A stretch of DNA of 64,000 nucleotides, from positions 2,921,137 through 2,985,136 of the forward strand of contig NZ_JABEKU010000001.1 of NCBI RefSeq assembly GCF_013283665.1, read 5' to 3'. Shown piece after piece: positions 11,298-19,708 of the stretch; within the stretch, counting starts at the first letter, position 1, and every line of letters begins with the position of its first letter. Source of the DNA: Ensifer sesbaniae (GTDB lineage Bacteria > Pseudomonadota > Alphaproteobacteria > Rhizobiales > Rhizobiaceae). The position numbers and the translations under genes were made by a program. Under the pieces are notes generated by a model that had not been told where the DNA came from, made no database searches, and worked only from the letters and a program-made list of their open reading frames with translations.

Positions 11298-13652
11298 ATG
11301 TTTCTCGACGACGAAATCGCCTCATTGAACACCGGACGGAATGAAGCGCGCTGGGGCATGTATCTGGCGATCGCAGCGCTCGCCGCCTGCATCCTGATGC
11401 TCATCGGCCTGATGACCCAGGCTGCCGCGCAAACGCCAGACGCCAAACCCCAGCAGATGGCAGGCTATGTTCACCCCAACGATTTGGGCACCGGCGCCCT
11501 GCTCTTCCCGTCGAAGGAACCCGGTTATTTCGTCGAGGCGCCGCGGTTGGCGACGGACGTGACCATCGACGTCAACGGCCCGATCATGCGCACCCGCGTG
11601 ACCCAACGCTTCGAGAACCCCAGCAAGGGCTGGGTCGAAGGCACCTATGTCTTCCCGCTTCCCGAGGACTCGGCCGTCGATACGCTGAAGATGCAGATCG
11701 GCGACCGCTTCATCGAGGGCCAGATAAAGCCGCGTGAGGCCGCCAAGGAAATCTACGAGCAGGCCAAGGCCGAGGGCAAGAAGGCGGCACTACTGGAACA
11801 ACAGCGCCCGAACATCTTCACCAACCAGGTCGCTAATATCGGCCCCGGTGAAACGGTCATCGTGCAGATCGAGTATCAGAGCGCGGTCCGCCAATCGAAC
11901 GGGCTTTATTCCCTCCGCTTCCCGATGGTCGTGGCACCGCGCTACAACCCGCAGCCGATCGTTCAGACCGTCGATCTCGACAGCCGTACCGGTTATGCCG
12001 TCAGCGACCCGGTCCCCGATCGCGAAAAGATCGAGGCCCCGGTTCTCGACCCCAAGGAAAACGCCAAGGTCAACCCCGTCACGCTGACAGTCAATCTCAA
12101 GGCGGGCTTTCCGCTCGGCGAGGTGAAGTCCGCCTACCACGAGACCGATATCGCCAACCTCGACGATCTCAGCCGCCGCGTGACGTTGAAGGGCGACAGT
12201 GTTCCAGCCGACCGCGACTTCGAGCTCACCTGGAAGGCGATCGAGGGCAAGAGCCCCTATGCCGGCCTCTTCCGCGAGACGGTGGGTGACAAGACCTATC
12301 TGCTCTCCTTCGTGACGCCGCCGGCCGCCGCAGCCGACGCCGGCGCCAAGCCGGTCAAGCGCGAGATCGTTTTCGTCATCGACAACTCCGGCTCTATGGC
12401 CGGCCCCTCGATGGAGCAGGCCAAGGAGAGCCTGGCACTGGCAATCTCCAGGCTGAAGCCCGAGGACCGCTTCAACGTCATTCGCTTCGACGACACGATG
12501 ACCGTGCATTTCCCTGACCTCGTCGAGGCGACGCCGGACAAGCGCGAGGATGCGATCGCCTATGTCCGAGGCCTGACCGCCGACGGAGGGACGGAAATGC
12601 TGCCGGCACTCGAAGCGGCGCTGCGCAGCCAGGGTCCGGTCCAGGCCGGCGCCCTTCGCCAGGTCGTCTTCCTGACCGACGGCGCGATCGGCAACGAGAC
12701 GCAGCTCTTCGACGAGATCCAGAAGAACCGCGGCGACGCCCGTGTCTTTACCGTCGGCATCGGCTCGGCCCCGAACAGCCATTTCATGACCAAGGCCGCC
12801 GAATACGGCCGCGGCAGCTTCACGCTGATCGGCTCGGAGAGCCAGGTGGCCGAGCGCATGGCCGAGCTCTTCACCAAGCTCGAAAACCCTGCCATGACCG
12901 ACATTTCCGCCAGCTTCGAGGGCGCATCGGCAAGCGACATCACGCCGAACCCGATGCCCGATCTCTACCGCGGCGAGCCGGTGGTGCTGACGGCCGAACT
13001 CGACGGCGCCGCGCCTAAGGGCAAGCTGCAGATCCTCGGCAAGGCCGGCTACCAGCCCTGGCGGGTCGAGATGGACATCGCCAAGGCCTCGACCGGTCAG
13101 GGCATCGCCAAGCTCTGGGCGCGTCGCAAGATCGATGATCTCGAGGCAAGCGCCGCTTCGATTGCCGGCCCCGCCACGCTCGACAGGCGGATCGAGACCG
13201 TAGCACTCGCCCACCACCTCGTTTCGCGCGTCACCAGCCTCGTCGCGGTCGATGCGACGCCGTCGCGCCCGACCGGCGAGCCGCAGGCCGAAACGAAGCT
13301 GCCTCTCAACCTTCCGGCCGGCTGGGACTTCGGCAAGGTCTTTGGTGAGGAGCCTGCTGGGAGTACCCCCGGCAAGATCGACGAACGCGATGCCGCGGCC
13401 GAAAGCCGGACCAAGGTTGCCACGGCGACGGCAGACCGCATGCTGGCGGCACCGACGGCGCGTGCAGCGGGCCTGATCGCCGAGGCCAACAATCAGGTAA
13501 ACCTGCCGCAGACGGCAACGGAAGCGGACAAGCAGATCCTGATCGGCCTGATGCTGTTGGCTTTCGCCCTCCTCGCCGGCACGGCGTTCATCTTCTGGCG
13601 CGCGCCGATTGCCGCCGTCGTGCTTGCGGGAGTGCGCCGTCGTGGCCGCTGA
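11298..13652 (+). CDS. VIT and VWA domain surface protein, substrate of class GN sortase
   Basis: A 784-aa exported protein. In order: N-terminal hydrophobic signal/anchor (about residues 21–44), inter-alpha-trypsin VIT domain (about 70–205), von Willebrand A domain with MIDAS motif DNSGS beginning at Asp362, a long C-terminal region, sorting signal LPQTATEA from residue 736, a transmembrane segment (about 748–770) and a basic tail RRRGR. This tripartite C-terminus is the hallmark of the proteobacterial sortase-target family (TIGR03788-like). The sortase gene overlaps its stop codon. GGGGG 8 nt before the ATG supports the start. It probably binds a ligand or partner through the metal site at the cell envelope; the partner is unknown. 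Confidence 0.88.
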   Translation: MFLDDEIASLNTGRNEARWGMYLAIAALAACILMLIGLMTQAAAQTPDAKPQQMAGYVHPNDLGTGALLFPSKEPGYFVEAPRLATDVTIDVNGPIMRTRVTQRFENPSKGWVEGTYVFPLPEDSAVDTLKMQIGDRFIEGQIKPREAAKEIYEQAKAEGKKAALLEQQRPNIFTNQVANIGPGETVIVQIEYQSAVRQSNGLYSLRFPMVVAPRYNPQPIVQTVDLDSRTGYAVSDPVPDREKIEAPVLDPKENAKVNPVTLTVNLKAGFPLGEVKSAYHETDIANLDDLSRRVTLKGDSVPADRDFELTWKAIEGKSPYAGLFRETVGDKTYLLSFVTPPAAAADAGAKPVKREIVFVIDNSGSMAGPSMEQAKESLALAISRLKPEDRFNVIRFDDTMTVHFPDLVEATPDKREDAIAYVRGLTADGGTEMLPALEAALRSQGPVQAGALRQVVFLTDGAIGNETQLFDEIQKNRGDARVFTVGIGSAPNSHFMTKAAEYGRGSFTLIGSESQVAERMAELFTKLENPAMTDISASFEGASASDITPNPMPDLYRGEPVVLTAELDGAAPKGKLQILGKAGYQPWRVEMDIAKASTGQGIAKLWARRKIDDLEASAASIAGPATLDRRIETVALAHHLVSRVTSLVAVDATPSRPTGEPQAETKLPLNLPAGWDFGKVFGEEPAGSTPGKIDERDAAAESRTKVATATADRMLAAPTARAAGLIAEANNQVNLPQTATEADKQILIGLMLLAFALLAGTAFIFWRAPIAAVVLAGVRRRGR

Positions 13653-14310
13653 CAACCAAAAGCCCGAACCTCGCCCGGGCTTTCTCGCCCGCCTCTCGGC
13701 GGTCGAAACGATCGTGCTCGCGGTGATCGCCCTCATTGCCCTTGCCGGCGTGATGCTGATCGGCAAGGGCCTCTACATGAAGGCCAAGGCCGAAGTCTCC
13801 CAGGTGCTTCTTAAGCGCTCCTTCGAGGCGCAACTGCACGGCAACCCGGATGGCAAGCCCTGGCCTTGGGCCGACTTCCAGACGACGGCTGAAATCACCG
13901 CGCCACGACTCAACCGCTCGGCGATCGTGCTCGAAGGCGCCAGCGGCGAGGCGCTCGCCTTCGGCCCCGCCTGGCTGACGACGACGCCACTGCCCGGCGA
14001 CGAAGGCACCTCCGTCATCGCCGCCCACCGCGACACGCATTTCCGATGGCTGAAGGACGTCAACCCCGGCGATCTCCTGGTGCTGACACGCAAGGATGGC
14101 CGGCGCTTCCTGTTCCGGGCCGGCGAGAGCCGCGTCGCCCGCTGGGACGAAAGCGGCATCAACGCATCGGCCAGCGGCCACCATCTGGCGCTCGCCACCT
14201 GCTGGCCCTTCGATGCGGTCGAACAGGGGCCGATGCGCTACATCGTCAATGCCGCCCTCATCGGCGAACAACGGCCTGTGCCGCTGACGACGGGCTCGAT
14301 CTCGAAATAA
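13642..14310 (+). CDS. Class GN sortase
   Basis: A cysteine transpeptidase acting outside the inner membrane. The full triad is visible: His129 in AAHRDTHF, Cys187 in LATCWPF and Arg199 in GPMRYIV. An N-terminal transmembrane helix (VETIVLAVIALIALAGVMLI) anchors it. I chose GTG 13642, preceded by GGGAG at 9 nt and overlapping the substrate stop by 11 nt; 222 aa. The longer frame begins with TTG inside the substrate's tail. Tight coupling to a single LPxTx substrate is how this Gram-negative class is normally found. Confidence 0.9.
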   Translation: MAADNQKPEPRPGFLARLSAVETIVLAVIALIALAGVMLIGKGLYMKAKAEVSQVLLKRSFEAQLHGNPDGKPWPWADFQTTAEITAPRLNRSAIVLEGASGEALAFGPAWLTTTPLPGDEGTSVIAAHRDTHFRWLKDVNPGDLLVLTRKDGRRFLFRAGESRVARWDESGINASASGHHLALATCWPFDAVEQGPMRYIVNAALIGEQRPVPLTTGSISK

Positions 14311-14392
14311 ACCGCTTTTGATCGGATGTGACTTGAACCGCTTCGCCTCCCGCCCCAGCTTGCCTGTTGAACGAATCGGCCGGAGAAGCGGA

Positions 14393-15571
14393 ATGCGGCG
14401 AGCGGCGTCGAAACACTTGGGCAAGCGGCGGCGCATCCCGGCGCTCGCGGTGCTCGCCGCTCTCGCCACGATTGTCGCGCCTTCCGGCGCCCGCTCCCAG
14501 GAGGCGCGTGAATTCCCGAGCCAGCACGGCACCCTGCGGGTCGAAACCCTGGCGACCGGCCTCGAACACCCCTGGGCCGTCGAAGCGCTTCCCGGCGGCG
14601 GCCTGATCGTCAGCGAGCGTCCCGGCCGGCTGAGGATCCTGCGCGACGGCAAGCTGTCGAAACCCCTGAAGGGCGTGCCCGAGGTCGCCGAGCGTGGCCA
14701 GGGCGGCCTGCTCGACATCGCCCTCGACCCCGGTTTCGCAAAGAACAGGACGCTCTATCTGACCTTGGCCGCCAACGGCAAAGGCGGCTATGGCACCGCC
14801 GTCGTGCGGGCAAAACTGGCCGATGACGAGAGCGGTCTTGCCGACGTCAAGGAACTCTTCCGGATGAAGAAATTCACCCGCAAGGGACAGCATTTCGGTT
14901 CCCGTATCGCAATCGCAGCCGACGGCAGCCTGTTCTTCGGCATCGGCGACCGCGGTGAAGGCGATCGCGCCCAGGACCCGCGCGATCATGCCGGCGCCAT
15001 CCTGCACATCAATGCCGACGGCAGCATTCCCGGATCGAACCCCTATCGCGGCGGCACCGGGGGGCTGGCGGAGATCTGGTCGAAGGGCCACCGCAATCCC
15101 CAGGGCATCGCCTTCGACCCGAAGGACGGCACGCTGCTGACCGTCGAGCACGGCGCGCGCGGCGGCGACGAGATCAACAATCCGCAGGCCGGCCACAACT
15201 ACGGCTGGCCAATCATCACCTACGGCAAGGACTATTCCGGCGCCGAGATTGGCGAAGGCACCGCGAAGGAAGGCCTCGATCAGCCGCTCTTCTATTGGGA
15301 TCCCTCGATCGCCCCCGGCGCGCTTGCCGCCTATCGCGGCAAGATGTTTCCTGAGTGGGATGGTGACCTCTTGGTCGCCGCGCTGAAGTACCAGCTTCTC
15401 GCCCGCCTGGAGCGTGACGACAGCGGCGCCATCGGCTCCGAAGAGCGGTTGTTCGACGGAGAGTTCGGCCGCATCCGCGACGTCGTCGTCGCGCCGGACG
15501 GTGCATTGCTGATGGTGACCGACGAGGAGGACGGCGCCGTTCTGCGGGTCTCCAAGGGCGCGACGCAATAG
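14393..15571 (+). CDS. PQQ-dependent aldose/sorbosone-type sugar dehydrogenase
   Basis: A 392-aa secreted six-bladed beta-propeller of the GSDH family (soluble glucose dehydrogenase, YliI/Asd). Visible signatures: LEHPWAVEALPGGGLIVSER near residue 55, GLLDIALDPGF, SRIAIAADGSLFFGIGDRG, WSKGHRNPQGIAFDP and EHGARGGDEINNPQAGHNYGWP, which contribute to PQQ, calcium and active-site loops in this family. The N-terminus has a basic stretch and a hydrophobic segment, IPALAVLAALATIVAPSGARS, with cleavage expected after ARS. GGAG precedes the ATG at 14393. It lies 82 nt after the sortase, possibly co-transcribed but not obviously linked in function. The cofactor is inferred from the family. Confidence 0.87.
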   Translation: MRRAASKHLGKRRRIPALAVLAALATIVAPSGARSQEAREFPSQHGTLRVETLATGLEHPWAVEALPGGGLIVSERPGRLRILRDGKLSKPLKGVPEVAERGQGGLLDIALDPGFAKNRTLYLTLAANGKGGYGTAVVRAKLADDESGLADVKELFRMKKFTRKGQHFGSRIAIAADGSLFFGIGDRGEGDRAQDPRDHAGAILHINADGSIPGSNPYRGGTGGLAEIWSKGHRNPQGIAFDPKDGTLLTVEHGARGGDEINNPQAGHNYGWPIITYGKDYSGAEIGEGTAKEGLDQPLFYWDPSIAPGALAAYRGKMFPEWDGDLLVAALKYQLLARLERDDSGAIGSEERLFDGEFGRIRDVVVAPDGALLMVTDEEDGAVLRVSKGATQ

Positions 15572-15594
15572 AAATTCGGGCCTTCGCTCCCGCG

Positions 15595-16026
15595 TCACGA
15601 CAGCCGGTCGCGAAACTCCCTGCGGAACATGAACTTCAGCCCGGACCAGACGGCATCGACCGCGCAGATCTTCACGTCGACGAGACCGAGTGGCAGGAAG
15701 ACGTCGCGCAGCACATCCTCCGTCAAGGTCGTCGGCACCTTCGCCGCCTTCTTCGGCCAGGAAATCCAGAGCATGCCGTCAGGCCTCAGCCGGGCCGCAA
15801 CCTCCGGAGCCAGGTCATCCAATCGGGACCTCTGCGTCTCGAACACATGGATATAGTCGTAGCTGCACCCGGCAGCCCCACTGATCGAGCTTTCGCGGGT
15901 CGAAAAGCCGGAAAAGTCCGTGATTTCGCCGAGCCCGAGCGGAACACCAAGGAGCAGCGCCGCCTGCCCTGTTTTCAAGCCGAGCTTGCGGGCAAGCGGG
16001 GTGCCGGAATATCCGCTGTCAATCAT
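15595..16026 (-). CDS. DUF3052 family protein
   Basis: A 143-aa small cytosolic protein of the DUF3052 family: SGYSGTPLARKLGLK at the N-terminus, then a degenerate methyltransferase-like segment including DGMLWISWPKKAAKVPTTLTE (split here by description only) and VDVKICAVDAVWSGLKF near the C-terminus. No catalytic role is established. Of three close ATGs, the one at 16026 has GGAG at 6-nt spacing. It converges on the sugar dehydrogenase and diverges from the DMT exporter. Confidence 0.8.
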   Translation of the reverse strand: MIDSGYSGTPLARKLGLKTGQAALLLGVPLGLGEITDFSGFSTRESSISGAAGCSYDYIHVFETQRSRLDDLAPEVAARLRPDGMLWISWPKKAAKVPTTLTEDVLRDVFLPLGLVDVKICAVDAVWSGLKFMFRREFRDRLS

Positions 16027-16119
16027 CGCCATCTCCGAGCGCGCCATGAACGTCGACGATGAGCCTTGCCCGCCCAGAACGCAACTGCTAGACGGCGGCC
16101 TGTCCGAGGAGAGAACGAC

Positions 16120-17016
16120 ATGCCCCGCATTCAGGCCAATCTGCTGCTGTTGATATCAGGTGCGATCTGGGGCGCCGGCTTCGTCGCGCAGTCGACGGCC
16201 ATGGATGCGATCAGCCCGCTGTGGTTCATCACGCTTCGTTTTGCGATCGCGACAGTGGTTGCGATGCCCTTCGCCGTCATCGAAACGAGGCGCGCGGCCG
16301 AGCCGCTGCGGCTGAAGACCGTGCGCAATTTCATCTTCATCGGCCTCGCGCTTTTTGCCGGCGCAACGACCCAGCAGTTCGGCCTTCTCGACACCAGCGT
16401 CACCAATTCCGGCTTCCTGACCGGGCTCTATGTCGTCTTCGTCCCCGTGCTGACGGTCGTCTTCCTCCGCCGCAAGCCGCATTGGGTCATCTGGCCAGGC
16501 GCGCTGATGGCTCTCCTCGGCATCTTCCTTTTGAGCGGCGGCACCCTGTCGGCATTGACCGGCGGCGACTACCTGACGATCCTGTGCGCCCTTTGCTGGG
16601 CGGTGCAGTTGCTGCTCGTCGGCCTCTTCGCGCCCAGCAGCGGCCGGCCGATGTTGCTCTCGATGACGCAGTTCGCTGTCTGCGCGGTGCTCGGTTTCCT
16701 CTTCGCGATGAAGACGGGGCCGCTGAGCCTTGCGGCTGTGGAAGGCGCGCTCTTCGAAATCCTCTATGCCGGCATATTCTCCAGCGGCCTCGCCTTCATC
16801 CTGCAGGTGGTGGGCCAGCGCTACACCACGGCACCGCAGGCGGCCATCTTCCTTTCGAGCGAGGCGCTTTTTGCCGCCCTGTTCGGCGTTCTCCTGCTCG
16901 GCGAAGTCATCACCCCGATCGGCTATGCCGGCTGCGCCATCATCTTCGCAGCAATGCTTGCGGTCGAGATCATACCCGAACTGACCAGAAATCGCCGCGC
17001 GGAAGCCGCCGCCTGA
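16120..17016 (+). CDS. DMT superfamily EamA transporter
   Basis: A 298-aa inner-membrane protein with ten predicted hydrophobic segments in two EamA repeats, each starting with a typical SGAIWGAGFVAQ / LCALCWAVQLLLVG-like helix. The second repeat holds the family motif TAPQAAIFLSSEALFAALFG. Members export or import metabolites, often amino acids or purines; the substrate cannot be inferred. The ATG at 16120 follows GAGGAGAG; the longer frame start at 16066 has no SD. It is divergent from the DUF3052 gene. Confidence 0.9.
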   Translation: MPRIQANLLLLISGAIWGAGFVAQSTAMDAISPLWFITLRFAIATVVAMPFAVIETRRAAEPLRLKTVRNFIFIGLALFAGATTQQFGLLDTSVTNSGFLTGLYVVFVPVLTVVFLRRKPHWVIWPGALMALLGIFLLSGGTLSALTGGDYLTILCALCWAVQLLLVGLFAPSSGRPMLLSMTQFAVCAVLGFLFAMKTGPLSLAAVEGALFEILYAGIFSSGLAFILQVVGQRYTTAPQAAIFLSSEALFAALFGVLLLGEVITPIGYAGCAIIFAAMLAVEIIPELTRNRRAEAAA

Positions 17017-17575
17017 AACCGCACATTGTGGCCGCAACCGACACTGCGCCATGAACTATATCAGCGGCCGGCCCAACGTCGGGGCGATGCTTTACTTACT
17101 ATTGGTACCGGACCATCAGGTCGTTGCTTCGGCGGAGCGCGAGGCACGTCGCAATCGACCGGCCCAACTCAACACCTATAGATTTTCTGCAAGATTCTTG
17201 CGTAAATGCCGTACGACGCGAGAAGCATCAAATATATCAGAGAGTTGCGAATACCGGCCTGAGCCGGCGTTCAATGAGCCTCCTTGCGGCTGCATCCAAA
17301 ATCAGCAAAAACCCACTCAATTTTGCGGCACACATTTTCAAAAAGCTGTGATTTCAACAGCTTGCGATATATCTTGAAGGAGGGGCAACAACTGCGGAAA
17401 TGACCGAATCTTGAGCAATGACAAGACGCAATACCACGCCTGAAAAGTTTTGCTTGCCAATTCAAAATAAACCCATCACTCTTACTCTGTTCGGGCAATC
17501 TGCGAACACGGGAAGATCTTGAAATAAAAGCGGGCCGGAGACGCAAAACTCCGGGCGGCCAGACCGGGGAGACGC
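17017..17575. other. Gene-poor, comparatively AT-rich intergenic region
   Basis: A stretch of about 560 nt between the DMT transporter and the cold-shock locus. It is poorer in GC than its surroundings (for example 17170–17500) and its open frames lack ribosome sites, codon bias and recognisable similarity. It may hold regulatory DNA or an untranslated transcript for the cold-shock gene, but no promoter is clear. Confidence 0.5.
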
Positions 17576-17713
17576 ATGAAAATGCAACTTCTCCAATGGC
17601 TGGCTGCGGTAACAGGACCCTTTCCTCAGACGTCGAGAACTGCCTGCCAACGCCCAATCGGGCAAACTGCAATGCCGCCCGTCCGTCAAGCGGGTGGAGA
17701 GAAAAGGACCTGA
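17576..17713 (+). CDS. Possible 45-aa leader peptide upstream of the cold-shock gene
   Basis: ATG at 17576 preceded by GGGGAG with 4-nt spacing. The frame MKMQLLQWLAAVTGPFP... runs 45 codons and stops at 17711–17713, three bases before the cold-shock ATG. Such placement is typical of translational coupling. No similarity is recognised, and GC-rich cold-shock leaders can carry chance frames, so this is tentative. Confidence 0.35.
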   Translation: MKMQLLQWLAAVTGPFPQTSRTACQRPIGQTAMPPVRQAGGEKRT

Positions 17714-17716
17714 CGC

Positions 17717-17932
17717 ATGGCCGAAACTGGCACTGTAAAATTCTTCAACACCGACAAGGGCTTTGGTTTCATCAAGCCTGACAACGGTGGTGCAGATATC
17801 TTCGTACACATTTCCGCAGTCCAGGCTTCCGGCCTGAACGGTCTGACGGAAAACCAGAAGGTGAGCTTCGACACCGAACCGGATCGCCGCGGCAAGGGCC
17901 CGAAGGCGGTCAACCTGCAGATCGCCGGCTGA
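17717..17932 (+). CDS. CspA-family cold-shock protein
   Basis: A 71-aa single cold-shock (OB-fold) domain. RNP-1 is seen as KGFGFIKP (residues 15–22) and RNP-2 as DIFVHISA (about 30–37), the single-stranded nucleic-acid-binding motifs. It acts as an RNA chaperone. GGACC near the ATG gives only a modest SD, within the tail of the possible leader ORF. An intrinsic terminator follows directly. Rhizobia carry several paralogues, so a specific symbol is not given. Confidence 0.95.
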   Translation: MAETGTVKFFNTDKGFGFIKPDNGGADIFVHISAVQASGLNGLTENQKVSFDTEPDRRGKGPKAVNLQIAG

Positions 17933-17965
17933 CGCCGACATCTGCTGACAGATTCACAGTTGAGG

Positions 17966-17991
17966 CCCGGCAGACTTGCCGGGTTTTTTTT
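17966..17991 (+). terminator. Intrinsic terminator of the cold-shock gene
   Basis: CCCGGCA / TGCCGGG stem with a 4-nt loop followed by eight T. Confidence 0.9.
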
Positions 17992-18080
17992 GTTCAGGCT
18001 CGGTTCATGGTAGCGGCATTAACCTCCCCCTCATCATGAAATCCGGATTGATCCGGTCCATGCGATAGGATTTGAAGCCC

Positions 18081-18503
18081 ATGAACAAGTTCATCAAAGC
18101 AGCCGTTCTCTCGGTCGCCGCCGCCGCCATGGTCATCCCGACCTTCGGTGTTGCCCAAGCAACCCACCGGCATCACGACAACAGCGATGCGTGGGCGGCA
18201 GGCGCAGCGGGCCTCGTCGCCGGCACGCTGATCGGCGGCGCGATCGCCTCGCAGCCGCGCTCCTACGGCGGTTACGGCGACCGCGTCTATATCGATCCGG
18301 AACCCGAATATTACGAGCCGCGGCCGGTCTACCGCGCCCGCCCGGTCTATCGTGAGGTTTATCGTCCGGTCGCCGTCGAGACCTATGGCGTCGAGCCCTG
18401 GACGCCGGCATGGTACCGCTATTGCTCGCAGCGCTACCGCTCGTTCGATCCGGACAGCGGCACGTTCATCGGCTATGACGGCCGCAGCCATCTCTGCCGC
18501 TGA
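18081..18503 (+). CDS. BA14K-like secreted protein
   Basis: A 140-aa exported protein. An N-terminal signal peptide (FIKAAVLSVAAAAMVIPTFGVAQA) is followed by a His-rich patch, a Gly-rich hydrophobic segment (AAGLVAGTLIGGAIA, about 42–56), a Tyr/Pro/Arg-rich linker with repeated RPVY, and the C-terminal BA14K signature WYRYCSQRYRSFDPDSGTF...HLCR with two cysteines. The family is named for the Brucella abortus 14-kDa immunoreactive protein; its function in rhizobia is unclear. The ATG at 18081 is preceded by AGGA at a rather long distance. Confidence 0.87.
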   Translation: MNKFIKAAVLSVAAAAMVIPTFGVAQATHRHHDNSDAWAAGAAGLVAGTLIGGAIASQPRSYGGYGDRVYIDPEPEYYEPRPVYRARPVYREVYRPVAVETYGVEPWTPAWYRYCSQRYRSFDPDSGTFIGYDGRSHLCR

Positions 18504-18514
18504 GTGAGGTCAGC

Positions 18515-18619
18515 CTACAGCGCCGCGCGTCTTATGAGACGCGCAAAGGTCTCTGTAGGACTTTGATTTGCTGCATGTCTTCGTCCTTAAATCGAGTTCG
18601 ATTTAAGGAGACATGCAGT
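18515..18619 (-). repeat. RIME-like two-hairpin repeat, copy 2 (inverted)
   Basis: Reverse orientation of the 5.6 kb copy: CTACAGCGCCGCGCGTCT then AGACGCGC, then the GCTGCATGTC...GACATGCAG hairpin with an inner TTAAATCGAGTTCGATTTAA stem. Located between the BA14K gene and the shared terminator at 18628. Confidence 0.75.
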
Positions 18620-18627
18620 AGAACTTG

Positions 18628-18663
18628 AAAAGCACATGCCTCGCCCGAGGCATGTGCTTTTTT
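18628..18663. terminator. Bidirectional terminator between BA14K and MBL genes
   Basis: Perfect 16-bp stem AAAAGCACATGCCTCG / CGAGGCATGTGCTTTT with a 2-nt loop, T-run on the plus strand and A-run at the other end, so it can end both convergent genes. Confidence 0.88.
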
Positions 18664-18689
18664 CATGCCATGTAAACGCAAACGCGCTG

Positions 18690-19331
18690 TCAGAGCCCGC
18701 GCAGATAGGGGTTGGTGCGGCGTTCCTCGCCGATCTGGCCTCCGGGGCCATGGCCGCAGATGAAGCCGACATTGTCGCCGAGCGGCAGGATCTTGTTACG
18801 GATGGAATCGAGCAATTGCTGGTGATTGCCGCCCGGCAGGTCGGTGCGTCCGATCGAGCCATGGAACAGAACGTCGCCGACATGGACGAAATTCTGTGCC
18901 CGGTTGTAGTAGACGACATGGCCGGGTGCGTGGCCGGGGCAATGCAGGACCTCGAAGACATGATCGCCGAAGGAAACGGTATCGCCCTCTTCGAGCCAGC
19001 GATCCGGAATGACGTTCTGGACCTTCATCGCCAGTCCAAAACGCTCGGCCTGGCTCTCGAGCCGTTCGAGCAACGGCAGGTCGTCCTTGTGCGGGCCGAT
19101 GATTTCGAGCCCGAGCGCATCCTTCAATTCCTTGGCCCCGCCGGCGTGGTCGATGTGGCCATGGGTGATCCAGATCGCCTTCAGCGTAATGCCGTTCTCG
19201 CGAACCGTCTGCAGGATGATATCGACATCGCCACCTGGATCGACGACCACGCCCTCCTTGGTTTCGCTGTCGAACAGCACCGTGCAATTCTGCTCGAAAT
19301 GGGTAACTGGAATGATGCCCGCCTGTAACAT
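18690..19331 (-). CDS. MBL-fold metallohydrolase (glyoxalase II-like)
   Basis: A 213-aa cytosolic metallo-beta-lactamase-fold hydrolase. The metal motif THGHIDHAGG (His57, His59, Asp61, His62) is intact, with further ligands in CPGHAPGHVVYY (about 130) and the Asp of HVGDVLF. The closest families are the YcbL/GloB-type thioester hydrolases; the usual C-terminal glutathione-binding domain of GloB is missing, so YcbL-like is the better description. Start ATG at 19331. It is divergent from a small membrane-protein gene. Confidence 0.87.
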   Translation of the reverse strand: MLQAGIIPVTHFEQNCTVLFDSETKEGVVVDPGGDVDIILQTVRENGITLKAIWITHGHIDHAGGAKELKDALGLEIIGPHKDDLPLLERLESQAERFGLAMKVQNVIPDRWLEEGDTVSFGDHVFEVLHCPGHAPGHVVYYNRAQNFVHVGDVLFHGSIGRTDLPGGNHQQLLDSIRNKILPLGDNVGFICGHGPGGQIGEERRTNPYLRGL

Positions 19332-19398
19332 GCGCGTCTGCCTCTATAGGATCTGTTGTTCTTCCTATAACGGCAATTGGCGCCGGTGACAGCGCCAA

Positions 19399-19563
19399 TC
19401 AGCGCAGAATGGCGACTTGGCTGGTGGTGGCTTGCGGCGCCGGCCATTGCACGGTCGTCATCAGCAGCGCCGAAATTACCAGCTCCGCGGCAACGACGAT
19501 GCGCACGACAGGCTTCAGGCCGCGGGCCGTGACGTTGTTATGATCCTGTTGAATATCCTGCAT
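19399..19563 (-). CDS. Small single-span membrane protein (54 aa)
   Basis: A short gene with an excellent ribosome site (GGAGAGG about 8 nt before the ATG). It encodes 54 aa starting MQDIQQDHNNVTARGLKP with one hydrophobic segment VVRIVVAAELVISALLMTTV (residues 19–38) and a short polar tail. No family is recognised. It lies between the MBL gene (same strand) and the divergent SH3/DUF1236 gene. Confidence 0.6.
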   Translation of the reverse strand: MQDIQQDHNNVTARGLKPVVRIVVAAELVISALLMTTVQWPAPQATTSQVAILR

Positions 19564-19708
19564 TTTCGCCCCTCTCCTGCTGCCGGTTCTTCAGGCGCTC
19601 GGGCCGCGGCAGCCGTGAGAGAATGTCACGGCGTCACATTTCGTGACGTTCCCGGGGGAACATCCGCGCGCACGCGGGCGTTTCGCCCTCATCAAGAAGA
19701 GGAGAAAG

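Noticed and set aside
11790-13766. 658-codon frame opposite the VIT/VWA gene
   Set aside because: Antisense of a gene with clear VIT, VWA and sorting signals.
17051-17377. 108-codon frame after the DMT transporter
   Set aside because: No ribosome site and no similarity; composition looks non-coding.
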